Part shown: positions 24,742 through 33,266 of the stretch, piece after piece
How the letters are laid out: each line of letters opens with the position of its first letter
How positions within the stretch are numbered: position 1 is the stretch's first letter
Assembly: GCF_029892685.1 (NCBI RefSeq)
Contig: NZ_JARXVD010000002.1
Coordinates: forward strand, 310,001 to 374,000
Direction of reading: 5' to 3'
DNA: 64,000 nt
DNA from: Mycobacterium sp. OTB74
GTDB taxonomy: Bacteria; Actinomycetota; Actinomycetes; Mycobacteriales; Mycobacteriaceae
Notes under the pieces: model-generated
The model's input: the letters and a program-made list of their open reading frames with translations, nothing else
Databases searched by the model: none
What the model was told of the DNA's origin: nothing
Made by a program: the position numbers and the translations under genes

Positions 24742-25335
24742 TCAGTGCGCCGAATGCCCCGGGGCACTTCCGACTTCCGCCGGTAGCGGCGGAGGCAGCG
24801 GGGTGGTGGGCGGCGGCATCGGCGCCCCGGTTACCGGTGTCACCGGTGTGCCGGCCGGCGCCGGGGCCGACGGTGCGCCCGCGGGTGCTTGGGCAACAGC
24901 CCCACCCGATTTGAAGTAGGTCATCGGCTCCGATCGGATGACCTGGCTTCCGTCGCTGATGTCGAGCGACTTGGAACTAACTGTGTAGGTGATGCCATCA
25001 CTGTTCGCAGTGAAGCTGCCACTTGCATTGGTTGTCGCGGTTGCGGTCAGCTTGGCGCCGTCGCGTACTCGTACAGCGCGGTATTGGTACACCCCGGCGG
25101 GCGTCTTGCAAATGGCCACCCGCGAGCTGTCAGTGGACCCGAACGCCACTGCGATATCGGGGGCGCTGCAGCGGGCAGTCGAATCGACAAACCCCTGGCT
25201 GTCTGTCGCCGGGGTGGACGCGGCCGGGCTGGCCGGGGTCGTGGTGGTGTTCGTGGACGGACTCGCAGCAGCCATCGGCACCCCGACGGGCAAACACAGC
25301 AGGCTCGCAGCCATCACAAGGCGCGCGCGTGACAT
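24742..25335 (-). CDS. Secreted protein with Pro-rich C-terminus, unknown function
   Basis: A 197-residue exported protein. MSRARLVMAASLLCLPVGVP starts a clear signal peptide ending near AAASP; the longer open frame to 25467 lacks signal character at its start. A Thr/Ala/Pro linker precedes a compact domain with two Cys (STARC, VAIC) and VYQYRAVRVRDG, then a Pro/Ala-rich tail ending in SAPGHSAH. It is convergent with the permease gene, one base apart. Homologues are common in mycobacteria, sometimes labelled kinase-associated, but no function is known. Confidence 0.72.
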   Translation of the reverse strand: MSRARLVMAASLLCLPVGVPMAAASPSTNTTTTPASPAASTPATDSQGFVDSTARCSAPDIAVAFGSTDSSRVAICKTPAGVYQYRAVRVRDGAKLTATATTNASGSFTANSDGITYTVSSKSLDISDGSQVIRSEPMTYFKSGGAVAQAPAGAPSAPAPAGTPVTPVTGAPMPPPTTPLPPPLPAEVGSAPGHSAH

Positions 25336-25645
25336 GAGGGTGTACACACCGATACCAGACCACAACACATCCGATTCAGCGAGCGCCCACACTGAACGGT
25401 TGCCAAATCGTTGGTGTATCGCCAGGTGATCGGCAGATGTATGGACCTGGAAACGGCCACCAACCACGCTTGGTGAACTTTTGGAAAAATTCAGTTGGAT
25501 TTCTACTAGTTACTTGGCAAATTGCGCACGAATCCGCAGGTCCGCACACTCCCAGGGCATTCTGAACGATTAGAGCAGTTCAGCACTTTCAGCTATCTTC
25601 AGACCGCAACCACGCTCCTGCCTCGTCGAACCCCAGGGATAACTC
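25336..25645. promoter_or_regulatory. Divergent intergenic region, AT-richer, candidate promoters
   Basis: About 310 bp between two exported-protein genes that diverge. It is richer in A/T than its surroundings (around 25470-25520). An inverted repeat CTGAAC (25562-25567) with GTTCAG (25578-25583) lies about 65 bp before the plus-strand start. No gene is seen. Confidence 0.4.
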
Positions 25646-26737
25646 ATGCAAAAGACTCTGCAAGCTGTGCCTACGTCACTCGTGGCGGGAGTGTGCACTG
25701 TGTGCGTCGCCGCAACGTTGGCAAACCCGGCTGCGCCACACGCCCTGCCAGCGGTCCACGCGTCCGCGCCGGTGGTCAGCTACACGGAGGGCTACAAGCT
25801 CACCGCCGCCGCCGATCCACTGACCATCCTGCTGACACTGGGTGCCTTGCCGTTCCAGAACGGCTACCAACTATTGGGTGCGACCCTCAACGTGCCTAGC
25901 GTCGCCATCGCCGGCACGTACTCTTTCGGCCAGAGCACGTTCCCAGCCCCGTTCCCCACACTCCCGGCGCTCCCGACGACGGGCGTCGGCCTCAACACCG
26001 CCTTCTCATTCCTGTTCAACGGCAAAGCCTCGCAGATCCCGACGGTCCTCACAAACACCCTTCAGAGCACGATCAATGCGCTTGGCTACCTTCTCCAAAC
26101 GCCGGGCTCGATCATCGCTTATGACATCCAGACGATCCAAAACCTCTTCGGCATTACTTCGGCGGCGGCTACCGCCGCGTCGATCACCTCGTTGCCCTCC
26201 GTCACCTCGCTGGCCACCGCCTTGGTCACCTCGTTGCCCTCCGTCACCTCGCTGGCCACCGCCGCCACCTCGACGGCCGCAGCCAAGCCGCTGGCGATCA
26301 CCGCGGCCGCGGTGAAGACGTCGACCGCTTCGGTGACTCCGGCCACCAGCACCGGTTCGACCGACACCGCGACCGGCACCGACACCAAGTCGAGCTCGGA
26401 CACCGCGAAGTCGGATACCACCAATTCGGACAGCACGACCGGTACCGGCACCAAGACCGGCACCGACACGAAGAGCACCTCGGGCACCAAGAGCACCGAC
26501 AGCACGAGCACCACCGGCAAGAGCAGCAGCAGCACCAGCACCTCCGGCGACTCGAGCTCCACCAGCGGCAAGCACCAAGCCTCCGATGGCAGCAGCACCA
26601 CCGGTAGCAGCTCTTCCAGCAGCTCCACCGGCGGCAAGCACCGCGCTTCTGCGGGCGCCAGCAGTTCCGGCAGCAGCTCCAGCTCGGGCAGCAGCTCCAG
26701 CTCCCACGGGTCGGGCTCGTCGGGCGGCCACCACTAA
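25646..26737 (+). CDS. Exported Ser/Thr-rich low-complexity protein
   Basis: A 363-residue protein. A signal-like N-terminus (MQKTLQAVPTSLVAGVCTVC) is followed by a hydrophobic-turn region of about 140 residues (LTILLTLGALPFQNGYQLLG, TFPAPFPTLPALP), a 14-residue duplication (TSLPSVTSLATA), and a long Ser/Thr/Gly tail (about 230-363) ending in GGHH. The tail is built of TGTDTKS and SSSSTS-type repeats and is disordered. Likely a surface or secreted protein; no enzymatic motif. Low-complexity sequence may inflate its length by slippage. Confidence 0.75.
   Translation: MQKTLQAVPTSLVAGVCTVCVAATLANPAAPHALPAVHASAPVVSYTEGYKLTAAADPLTILLTLGALPFQNGYQLLGATLNVPSVAIAGTYSFGQSTFPAPFPTLPALPTTGVGLNTAFSFLFNGKASQIPTVLTNTLQSTINALGYLLQTPGSIIAYDIQTIQNLFGITSAAATAASITSLPSVTSLATALVTSLPSVTSLATAATSTAAAKPLAITAAAVKTSTASVTPATSTGSTDTATGTDTKSSSDTAKSDTTNSDSTTGTGTKTGTDTKSTSGTKSTDSTSTTGKSSSSTSTSGDSSSTSGKHQASDGSSTTGSSSSSSSTGGKHRASAGASSSGSSSSSGSSSSSHGSGSSGGHH
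26184..26263 (+). repeat. 42-bp in-frame duplication
   Basis: Units at 26184-26225 and 26226-26263 (second slightly shorter) encode two copies of TSLPSVTSLATA in the exported Ser/Thr-rich protein. Confidence 0.85.
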
Positions 26738-26763
26738 TCAGGTCGGCTACGCCGACACAACAA

Positions 26764-26803
26764 CACTGAGGGCTGTGGACCGTACGGTCCACAGCCCTCA
26801 GTG
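26764..26803. terminator. Perfect 40-bp palindrome, probable bidirectional terminator
   Basis: CACTGAGGGCTGTGGACCGT (26764-26783) is followed without spacer by its exact reverse complement (26784-26803). It lies 26 bp after the exported Ser/Thr-rich gene and directly abuts the stop codon of the esterase remnant on the other strand. No T-run follows on either side, as is common in mycobacterial hairpin terminators. Confidence 0.75.
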
Positions 26804-27247
26804 CTATCCGAGGCCTGCTTCAGCAACACCCGGTCCGGCTGACGGCGTACCCAACTGGTGCGCCGGCCAAGGCAACGCATTTTCGAACGCACGGGCCGCG
26901 AACTGCCACGTATGGTGGCCGGGGTACATCCGCAGCGTGCATCCAATGTCTACCGCCATCGCGGCAACGCACAAGTTCGGCAGGGCGCCTTTCTCACGGA
27001 ACACCTGTTCTGCGTCGTGGCCGCCGAAACCTATTGGCGCGTCATCATTTTCGACGTACCAACCGACGATTCCCCAATTCGCCTCACCCTACGCGCCGAA
27101 AGTCGAAATCGCGTAAGGCCGAACGTCTTTGGCCAGTTGGTCGGCGGCGTTCCCGCGTGATCCGTTGACACATTCGGTGTCGTTGTTGAAGCTGTTGCTC
27201 TATTCGACGAACACCTGAAGATTGGCTGGCTCCCCTCCCCTGAAGAA
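26804..27247 (-). pseudogene. Remnant of an exported alpha/beta-hydrolase (esterase-like) C-terminus
   Basis: Reading the minus strand in one frame gives about 148 codons: NLQVFVE, stop, SNSFNNDTECVNGSRGNAAD, LAKDVRPYAISTFGA, stop, GEANWGIVGWYVENDD, EKGALPNLCVAAMAVDIGCT, YPGHHTWQFAARAFENALPW, ending GVAEAGLG and a natural stop at 26804-26806. Two in-frame TAG codons interrupt it, at 27200-27202 and 27089-27091. No start or N-terminal half is present. The HTWQFAARAFENALPW block resembles the His-containing end of mycobacterial alpha/beta-hydrolase esterases. Protein-like composition across both stops marks a decayed gene; the family call is tentative. Confidence 0.5.
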
Positions 27248-27251
27248 GGGG

Positions 27252-27959
27252 TCAGCTACCTGGGACACCAAGTGGCACCTGCGCCGGGGATGTCAGACTC
27301 GCGTATTGCAGCGGCATACCGGGTGCCACGGCCGGCGCAGGCGCCAATGGCACACCGCCCGATGGCGCACCCAACGATGGCGCACCCAACGATGGCGCGA
27401 ATTGCGGTGTCGCGGGAGCCGCACCCGGCAATTGCAGAGGCGAGCCTGCCATTCCGAGCGGCGTACCGGGCAGCCCCGGAAGACCCGGCGGCGTCACCGG
27501 CAGACCGCCGTTCATCAACGCCGGGATGTCGCCGTTGGCCAACGCGTTCATGAACGAAGGACATTGAGACTGGATGGCCATCTGCGCGACGGCCCCGGCG
27601 ATCGGTACCGCCAGACCGCCCTGCCCGCTCATCTGGGTGGCGCCGCTGGCCAGTTGCCCACCGGGCTGGACCAGGAGCGGGCAGATCGAGGTACCCACCT
27701 GGGCGATGGCGTTGCTGACCGGGCCGTTGTGTCCGATCCCGACATCGCTGAGGGCATCTCCCACGATGTCGGCATGAGCGCGCGGGCTCCAGACGGTCGC
27801 TACCGCGATGACCGCTGCCGCGATGACAACGGGCCGCAGCACGGTGACTGATGCGGCCACCACATCTATGGCCGTAATCTGCGTCCGGCCGGTCCGCGGC
27901 TTGGCCGGGCAGTCGTCGACAGCACGACGGCGGTACGTCACTTCAGTGGTTGCAACCAT
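27252..27959 (-). CDS. Exported Pro/Gly-rich protein, unknown function
   Basis: A 235-residue protein starting MVATTEVTYRRR (GGAG 7 bases upstream). After a 25-residue basic arm comes a hydrophobic segment (TVLRPVVIAAAVIAVATVW) with a plausible cleavage at AHA-DIV. The mature part has two Cys (SICPLL, SQCPSF) and ends in a Pro/Gly/Ala-rich region with GAPSLGAPSLGAP repeats. A longer frame to 28106 is open but lacks a ribosome binding site. The pattern is of secreted mycobacterial DUF732-like or Pro-rich antigens, but no family is certain. Confidence 0.68.
   Translation of the reverse strand: MVATTEVTYRRRAVDDCPAKPRTGRTQITAIDVVAASVTVLRPVVIAAAVIAVATVWSPRAHADIVGDALSDVGIGHNGPVSNAIAQVGTSICPLLVQPGGQLASGATQMSGQGGLAVPIAGAVAQMAIQSQCPSFMNALANGDIPALMNGGLPVTPPGLPGLPGTPLGMAGSPLQLPGAAPATPQFAPSLGAPSLGAPSGGVPLAPAPAVAPGMPLQYASLTSPAQVPLGVPGS
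27361..27398 (-). repeat. 15-bp repeat (2.5 copies)
   Basis: GATGGCGCACCCAAC occurs at 27361-27375 and 27376-27390 with a partial third copy to 27398. It encodes the GAPSL repeats of the exported Pro/Gly-rich protein. Confidence 0.85.
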
Positions 27960-28331
27960 GAGCACGCTCCTATTCCCCGAACCTCCAGCGCCACACCTGG
28001 CACTGATTTCACTTTGGTAACGGTGAGCGACAAATGTCACGTTTACAACACGGAGCGATAACTGTTCGAACCCTATGCGTTTCGCTACCTTCACCTGTGA
28101 GACCAAAGTGCAATCCTGAGACCTTTTCTTACATCCCCAGCATCATTAGTCACACAGACCTCATTAACCCCATCGGGGATGTCAATAAATTTCGGCCCGC
28201 AGGTTCGCCACACGGCGCTTCCCTACCTCGGCGGGCCGCCGTCGGCTTGTACGCTTGTACGACCATTTGACTTTGCGGACGGAAACCCACCGTCGTCCCG
28301 ACCGGCCCGTCTGGCTGTCCGAGGAGATTCG
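27960..28331. promoter_or_regulatory. Divergent intergenic region upstream of the LCP gene
   Basis: About 370 bp with no supported gene. It is AT-richer in 28080-28200. It has a direct repeat GCTTGTAC GCTTGTAC around 28244-28260 and a GTAAC...GTTTAC imperfect dyad near 28017-28048. AGGAG at 28322-28326 serves the leader ORF that follows. Confidence 0.35.
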
Positions 28332-28379
28332 ATGACCGATAAACCGGCCACCGGATATCGCCGCGCATGCGTCAGGTAA
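28332..28379 (+). CDS. 15-residue leader ORF overlapping the LCP start (or frameshifted LCP N-terminus)
   Basis: ATG at 28332 has AGGAG 5 bases upstream and opens MTDKPATGYRRACVR, stopping at TAA 28377-28379, 10 bases inside the LCP gene, which starts in another frame at 28367. The peptide looks like the short cytoplasmic arm that LCP proteins usually have. It is either a translational-coupling leader or the true N-terminus lost through a one-base frameshift. Confidence 0.45.
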   Translation: MTDKPATGYRRACVR

Positions 28380-29821
28380 TCGCGCTTGTCTCCGCTGCCG
28401 TGCTGGCACTGACCGGCATCGGCTGGTGGGGCGTGCACGGCGTCATCAACGGCTTCACCATCTCGCATGCCCTGGGCATCGATCTCCCCGGTTCGGGCAA
28501 TGTCAACGGGCCTATGAACATCCTGCTGATCGGGCTCGACTCACGACGCGACCAAGACGGCAATGAACTGCCACAGGACCTTCTCGACGAGTTGCACGCC
28601 GGCGACTCGGACAGCGGTGGTTACAACACCAACACCCTCATCCTGGTGCACGTCACTCCCGACAATCACGTGGTGGCTTTCTCCATCCCGCGTGACGACT
28701 ACGTGGCCGTTGACGACATCCCCGGCTACCGACACATCAAGATCAAAGAGGCGTACGGCCTGAAGAAGGCCGAGGTCGCACAGAAGCTCAACGACGAGGG
28801 CATCACCGACCAGCACGAATTGGAGACCAAAGGCCGCGAGGCGGGCCGTTCCGCCACCATTTCGGCTGTCCGCGACCTCACCGGAGTGAAAGTCAACTAC
28901 TTTGCCGAGATCAGCCTGGCCGGCTTCTACGACCTGGCCTCGGCGCTCGGCGGGATCGATGTATGCCTGAACAACGCCGTGCAGGACACCGACTTCTCGG
29001 GCGCCGACTTCCCGGCCGGTCCACAGACCCTCAATCCGTCGCAGGCGCTCGCATTCGTCCGGCAGCGGCACAACCTGGACAACGGCGACCTGGACCGCAC
29101 CCACCGCCAGCAGGCCTTCCTGGCGTCGGTCATGCACAAGCTGCAGAGCGGCGGCGTGTTCAGCGACCTCGGCAAGTTCTCCAACCTCATGTCGGTCGCG
29201 CGCAAGGATGTTGTGCTGTCCCCTGGCTGGACCAACGACGTCTTTCGGCGCCTTGGGTCCGTCTCCGGGGACAACATTCAGTACCGCACGCTGCCGGTTC
29301 TGCGCTACGACACGGTCAACGGCCAGGACGTCAACATCATCGATCAGGACGCGATCCGCACGCAGGTGTCTGCGGCGTTCTCCGACGACCCGGATGCCTC
29401 GACCACGCCGGCACCGCCGGCCAGCACCGTCGATGTCATCAACGGCGGCGAGATGACCGGTCTGGCTGCAGCAGTCGCGTCGGCGCTGACCTCGCACGGC
29501 TTCACCGCCGGCGACGTGCGCAACTCACAGCCCGGTGAACCGACCGATACCCAGATCGACTACGGCCCCGGATCCGCTTCGGACGCCAGACAGGTCGCCG
29601 ACCAGCTGGCGATCACGGCGACGCCGACACCGAGCGACAAGGAACAGCCCGGCCATATCCGCATCATCCTGGGAAACTCCTACGATCCGCCCGCGGCCAT
29701 AGCCGATGCGCAGTCTTCAGGTGCCACACCGGTCGGCGCGCCCTCTTCCGGCAACCAGGACTCCGACGCTCCCGATCAGGGAAAGCCGATGAGCGGCAAC
29801 GGAATTCCCTGCGTGAACTGA
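28367..29821 (+). CDS. LytR-CpsA-Psr (LCP) family protein with LytR_C domain
   Basis: A 484-residue membrane-anchored protein. MRQVIALVSAAVLALTGIGW is a signal-anchor segment; the LCP domain (about 45-300) has MNILLIGLDSRRD, SIPRDDYV and LAFVRQRHNLDNGDLDRTHR (split: LAFVRQRHNL, DNGDLDRTHR), with the conserved Arg/Asp residues that bind polyprenyl pyrophosphate. A LytR_C domain (about 345-445) follows a Pro/Ala linker. In mycobacteria LCP enzymes attach arabinogalactan to peptidoglycan. The ATG at 28367 has no ribosome binding site of its own; see the overlapping leader ORF. Confidence 0.9.
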   Translation: MRQVIALVSAAVLALTGIGWWGVHGVINGFTISHALGIDLPGSGNVNGPMNILLIGLDSRRDQDGNELPQDLLDELHAGDSDSGGYNTNTLILVHVTPDNHVVAFSIPRDDYVAVDDIPGYRHIKIKEAYGLKKAEVAQKLNDEGITDQHELETKGREAGRSATISAVRDLTGVKVNYFAEISLAGFYDLASALGGIDVCLNNAVQDTDFSGADFPAGPQTLNPSQALAFVRQRHNLDNGDLDRTHRQQAFLASVMHKLQSGGVFSDLGKFSNLMSVARKDVVLSPGWTNDVFRRLGSVSGDNIQYRTLPVLRYDTVNGQDVNIIDQDAIRTQVSAAFSDDPDASTTPAPPASTVDVINGGEMTGLAAAVASALTSHGFTAGDVRNSQPGEPTDTQIDYGPGSASDARQVADQLAITATPTPSDKEQPGHIRIILGNSYDPPAAIADAQSSGATPVGAPSSGNQDSDAPDQGKPMSGNGIPCVN

Positions 29822-29834
29822 CCTCAAGCTTGTT

Positions 29835-30299
29835 TCACTGCTTGGCCGAGTCACTGTCCGGTGGGGCGGTGCTCTTGGTTACCGCCGGCTTCCAGCCCAC
29901 ATAGGTCAGGTACAGCCCACAAGCCGCCAGCACGCCGAAAACCACCCAGATGAATGCGTCGGCACCCGAGGCGTACACCGAGTTCCCGGCCTTCTTGTAG
30001 ACCGCCGGAACGGTCAAAAGGACGATGCCGCGGATCAGCATGATCCAGCCGACCACCGAGATGATGATCGCCGCAGGGCCACGCCAATACTGATGGAACG
30101 CGATGACGATCAGACCGAACACCAGCAAGATCGCGCCGAACAGCCAGGGCCACATGGGGTTTGCCTGGAACTCGTCGAACAACTGCTTCATGTACTCGCT
30201 GCGGACGGCCACGGTCGTCGGCACGATGCAGAAGAACGGCCCAAGCACCCGTGCGAAGTTTCGGGTTCGGGTCTTTGCCAGCTCCGATTCGGTTGCCAT
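29835..30299 (-). CDS. Four-TM membrane protein, unknown function
   Basis: A 154-residue integral membrane protein with about four hydrophobic helices (FARVLGPFFCIVPTTVAV, WPWLFGAILLVFGLIVIAFH, AIIISVVGWIMLIRGIVLLT, FIWVVFGVLAACGLYLTYVG) and a polar C-terminal tail. The ATG at 30297-30299 starts MATESELAK. Convergent with the LCP gene, 13 bp apart. Not assigned to a family. Confidence 0.72.
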   Translation of the reverse strand: MATESELAKTRTRNFARVLGPFFCIVPTTVAVRSEYMKQLFDEFQANPMWPWLFGAILLVFGLIVIAFHQYWRGPAAIIISVVGWIMLIRGIVLLTVPAVYKKAGNSVYASGADAFIWVVFGVLAACGLYLTYVGWKPAVTKSTAPPDSDSAKQ

Positions 30300-30383
30300 G
30301 TAACTACGCTAGGCCGGTGCTGATCCGTCGACAAGGGAGCCTGCCTGCCGGCCAGCGCATCTCAATGCAGTAGCCCACGACAG

Positions 30384-31102
30384 TCAGTCGGCCATACCCA
30401 ATTCATCAGCAGTCCAACGGACTGCGGTGACCTCGGGTACCTTGATGACGTCCGCGAGCACCCTCTCGATCCGGCGGTCATCACGTTCGTCAGCGATCAT
30501 CGACGCGGTGATCTGCACCCCTTGATCGTCTGGAAGATCCACCGCGGCAATCGATTGCAGAGTCAGGTCGGGCCCCGAGACGGCGTCGAAAACCAGACCG
30601 CGGATCTGCATCTCGGCGCGGGTGGCACAGCGGACCTCGATCCGGTACTCGGCCGACCCCGACTCTTCACCACCCGGCGGATGCAATCGGTCCAGGCCAC
30701 GCCCGAGCGGACGCAGAAAGATGTTGGCGGCCATCACCGCAGCGGTTCCGATGAGTGCTTCCTTGATCATGCCGCCACCCGCCAGCGCACCTACCGCGGC
30801 GGTGGCCCACAGGGTCGCGGCGGTGTTCAGACCCGAAATATTGGCGCCCTGTTTCATGACGACGCCAGCGCCAAGGAAACCTATGCCCGAGGCGACCTGC
30901 GCCGCCACCCGGGTCGGGTCGGCCTCATGCATACCGCTGAACGTATAGCCGCCCATCACCACGAACAGTGTCGCGCCCAGGCTCACCAACGCCGCTGTGC
31001 GCAGACCGGCATTGCGGGAACGCCACTGCGTTCCAGCCCGGCGAGCGCGCCCAGGCCGAGGCCCAAACCGATCCGGATCGATACATCGAGCACGTCAATC
31101 AT
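30384..31102 (-). pseudogene. MgtC/SapB family protein gene with a one-base frameshift
   Basis: MgtC proteins are small inner-membrane proteins linked to low-Mg growth and virulence; mycobacterial forms are about 235-240 residues with an ACT-like C-terminal domain. From the ATG at 31100-31102 the frame reads MIDVLDVSIRIGLGLGLGAL then AGLER, and shifts after 31028. In the next frame it continues WRSRNAGLRTAALVSLGATL through EADPTRVAAQVASGIGFLGAG to the natural end. Restoring one C (GAACGC(C)AGTGG, giving ER-QW-RSRN) rebuilds an intact 239-residue MgtC. So it is either inactivated or a sequencing indel. Without correction only 30384-30989 (TTG start) would be called. Confidence 0.85.
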
Positions 31103-31142
31103 GGCCGGCACTCCTCACCTTGTCTTGCCTCCGCGAGGGTAC

Positions 31143-31167
31143 GGAGGGTTGCCACCGTGAACCCTCC
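31143..31167. terminator. Hairpin between the COG4705-like gene and mgtC
   Basis: GGAGGGTT (31143-31150) and AACCCTCC (31160-31167) form a perfect 8-bp stem with a 9-base loop. It follows the COG4705-like gene on the minus strand and precedes mgtC. No T-run; it may end transcription or lie in the mgtC leader. Confidence 0.4.
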
Positions 31168-31246
31168 CGCGAGCATCGCGTGACCTGATGTTCACTGGCC
31201 ATTTGACAACCGGGAACTGTTCGGGCGCAACGTCCCTAGCCGACCG

Positions 31247-32503
31247 TTACCCCAGACTTCCCAAAAGCGTGATCAAGGCACTCTCTTCATCCGCAGGGGC
31301 CGGATGGGTCGCCCGGACTGATCGTAAGACCGCGTCGATCTGCCGGTCGACAGCCGACCACGCGGTGGGTGCGGCCGACTGCAACGTGGCTTGCTTGTTG
31401 TCCCAAGCGGTTTCGAGATCCGTGACGCGAACCATGGCGCCGGCTTGATCGCCGGCCTTCACCTTCGCCAACGTGTCCTGGGCGATGGTCCGAAACTGCG
31501 CCATGTCCGCGGCCGGGAGAGTGGCCCTGGCCTGCCCCGGATTGAGCGGCGCCGATGCCGGGGGCACGGCGGGCATGTCGTCGTCACCGGCGGCCGTCAC
31601 TGAACGGTGCGGCTGGCCGCCAGCCCAGCCCAGCAGTGCCCCGGCTGCCAGCACGACAATGGCGTAGTAGCCGAGGGCGACCTTGGCCGGCGCCGACCGC
31701 GTCGCCTCGGGCTGATCGACCGATGAGCGGCTGGTGTCGATGACGTCGACATGAGTGATCGTGAGGTAGACAACCGCGGCCGCGATGGTGATCAGGAAGA
31801 TCGCACTGGTTATGCCGTATCCGAGCCCGAGCCCGTGATCGGTTACCGGCGAGGCGAACCAATCGCCGAGATTGGCGCCGAGCGGCCGGGTCAAGACATA
31901 CGCGGCCCAGAACGACAGCACCGCATTCACCCCCAGACGCCACCCGATGACGACCGCGACGATGAGTCCGGCAGGGACAAGAACCGATACCCCGGGGCTC
32001 CATCCGGTAGCCGCCAGCGTCCAGTCGCCGGCGGCAGTACCCAACGCGAAGGTGACCAGCACGGCCAGCCAATAGAACAGCTCACGGGGCAACGTGATGA
32101 TGCTGTGGATGGACAGCGTGCGCTCCCGCGCGAACCACACCCCGAACACCACCGCCAGCACGCCTGCGAAGACGCTCGTGCTCAACGCCAGAGGCACCCC
32201 GAATTTTTCGGTGAGAATGTCGGTGTACAGGGTGCCGGTCACGCTGAGCACCACAACTGTCAGCCAATACACCAGCGGCACATAGCGATCCAGCCTCAGC
32301 TGAACGGCCAACGTCACAGCGAGAACCACGGTGAAAATCAATGCCGTCCACACCAAGCCGACGCCAAGGCCGGTGTTCACCCAGTCGGCGAAGCTCTCCC
32401 CGACCGTGGTGCAAAGGACCTTGATGAGCCAGAACCAAACGGTGACCTCAGGTACCTTGCTCAGCGTCACGCGTCGCATGCGAGGCTGTCGCGCATCGGT
32501 CAT
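31247..32503 (-). CDS. COG4705-like integral membrane protein with soluble C-terminal domain
   Basis: A 418-residue membrane protein. The N-terminal 280 residues hold repeated modules of the type KVPEVTVWFWLIKVLCTTVG, LPRELFYWLAVLVTFALGTAAGDW and VLSFWAAYVLTRPLGANLGDW (each read in parts), a pattern of the uncharacterised COG4705 family, with about 9-11 helices. After a further TM (GYYAIVVLAAGALLGW) comes a 95-residue extracytoplasmic helical domain (QARATLPAADMAQFRTIAQD). It is divergent from the response-regulator gene across a 94-bp gap, so the pair may sense and control this protein. Function unknown. Confidence 0.8.
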   Translation of the reverse strand: MTDARQPRMRRVTLSKVPEVTVWFWLIKVLCTTVGESFADWVNTGLGVGLVWTALIFTVVLAVTLAVQLRLDRYVPLVYWLTVVVLSVTGTLYTDILTEKFGVPLALSTSVFAGVLAVVFGVWFARERTLSIHSIITLPRELFYWLAVLVTFALGTAAGDWTLAATGWSPGVSVLVPAGLIVAVVIGWRLGVNAVLSFWAAYVLTRPLGANLGDWFASPVTDHGLGLGYGITSAIFLITIAAAVVYLTITHVDVIDTSRSSVDQPEATRSAPAKVALGYYAIVVLAAGALLGWAGGQPHRSVTAAGDDDMPAVPPASAPLNPGQARATLPAADMAQFRTIAQDTLAKVKAGDQAGAMVRVTDLETAWDNKQATLQSAAPTAWSAVDRQIDAVLRSVRATHPAPADEESALITLLGSLG

Positions 32504-32521
32504 GCCCACCGAAGGTAGATA

Positions 32522-32537
32522 TCGGTTCCTGAACCGA
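32522..32537. promoter_or_regulatory. Inverted repeat in the divergent gap
   Basis: TCGGTTC (32522-32528) and GAACCGA (32531-32537) form a perfect 7-bp dyad with spacer CT, between the divergent COG4705-like gene and the response regulator. A plausible response-regulator or autoregulation site; inference from position. Confidence 0.4.
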
Positions 32538-32597
32538 CGCTGAGGGACTCGACATCAGGCACACTGCAATTGGTAGCGACGGCATTCAGGAGGTCGC

Positions 32598-33266
32598 GTG
32601 AGAATTCTTCTAGTGGAGGACGAGCCCGGGCTGTCGACGGCTCTGTCCGCCGGGTTGAAGGCCGACGGCTTCGTGGTGGCCACAGCCTCTGACGGCATCG
32701 AGGGCCTGCACGAAGCCGCCTCCAACGCCTACGACGTGGTAGTGCTGGACATCATGCTGCCCGGGCTCAGCGGCTACGAAGTACTGAGACAGCTACGGGC
32801 ACAGCGTATTTGGACACCGGTACTGATGCTGACCGCCAAAGATGGCGAATACGACCAGACCGACGCCTTCGACCTTGGCGCCGACGACTATCTGACCAAA
32901 CCATTTTCGTACAAGGTGCTGGTGGCACGGTTGCGCGCGCTGATCCGGCGGGGCGCACCTGAACGGCCGGTTGTTCTCACCGCGGGGACGTTGCTGCTCG
33001 ACCCCTCCCGCCGCGAAGTGGTCCGTGGAGAAACTTCGATCACATTGACTCCGCGCGAGTTCGGCGTGCTCGAATTCCTAATGCGACACAAAGACACCGT
33101 CGTGTCCAAGGCCGAGATTCTGCGCGGCGTGTGGGATGCGCACTACGCCGGGCCCGACAATGTGGTCGAAGTGTACGTCGGCTATTTGCGCCGGAAGATC
33201 GATATTCCGTTCGGCACCAACACAATTGATACCGTACGCGGAGTCGGATATCGGCTATTGCCGTGA
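32598..33266 (+). CDS. OmpR-family two-component response regulator
   Basis: A 222-residue response regulator. The receiver domain has the acidic pair in VEDE, phosphorylated D51 (VVLDIMLPG) and K101 (LTKPF); the C-terminal winged helix (about 130-222) ends VRGVGYRLLP. GTG start at 32598 with AGGAGG about 7 bases upstream. The histidine kinase is convergent and overlaps its 3' end by 12 bp. Confidence 0.93.
   Translation: MRILLVEDEPGLSTALSAGLKADGFVVATASDGIEGLHEAASNAYDVVVLDIMLPGLSGYEVLRQLRAQRIWTPVLMLTAKDGEYDQTDAFDLGADDYLTKPFSYKVLVARLRALIRRGAPERPVVLTAGTLLLDPSRREVVRGETSITLTPREFGVLEFLMRHKDTVVSKAEILRGVWDAHYAGPDNVVEVYVGYLRRKIDIPFGTNTIDTVRGVGYRLLP

Noticed and set aside
26006..26734. Gly/Ala/Arg-rich minus-strand frame that resembles a PE_PGRS-like protein
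   Set aside because: It is the antisense of the Ser/Thr-rich tail; the plus-strand frame has a signal peptide and the minus frame has no start context.
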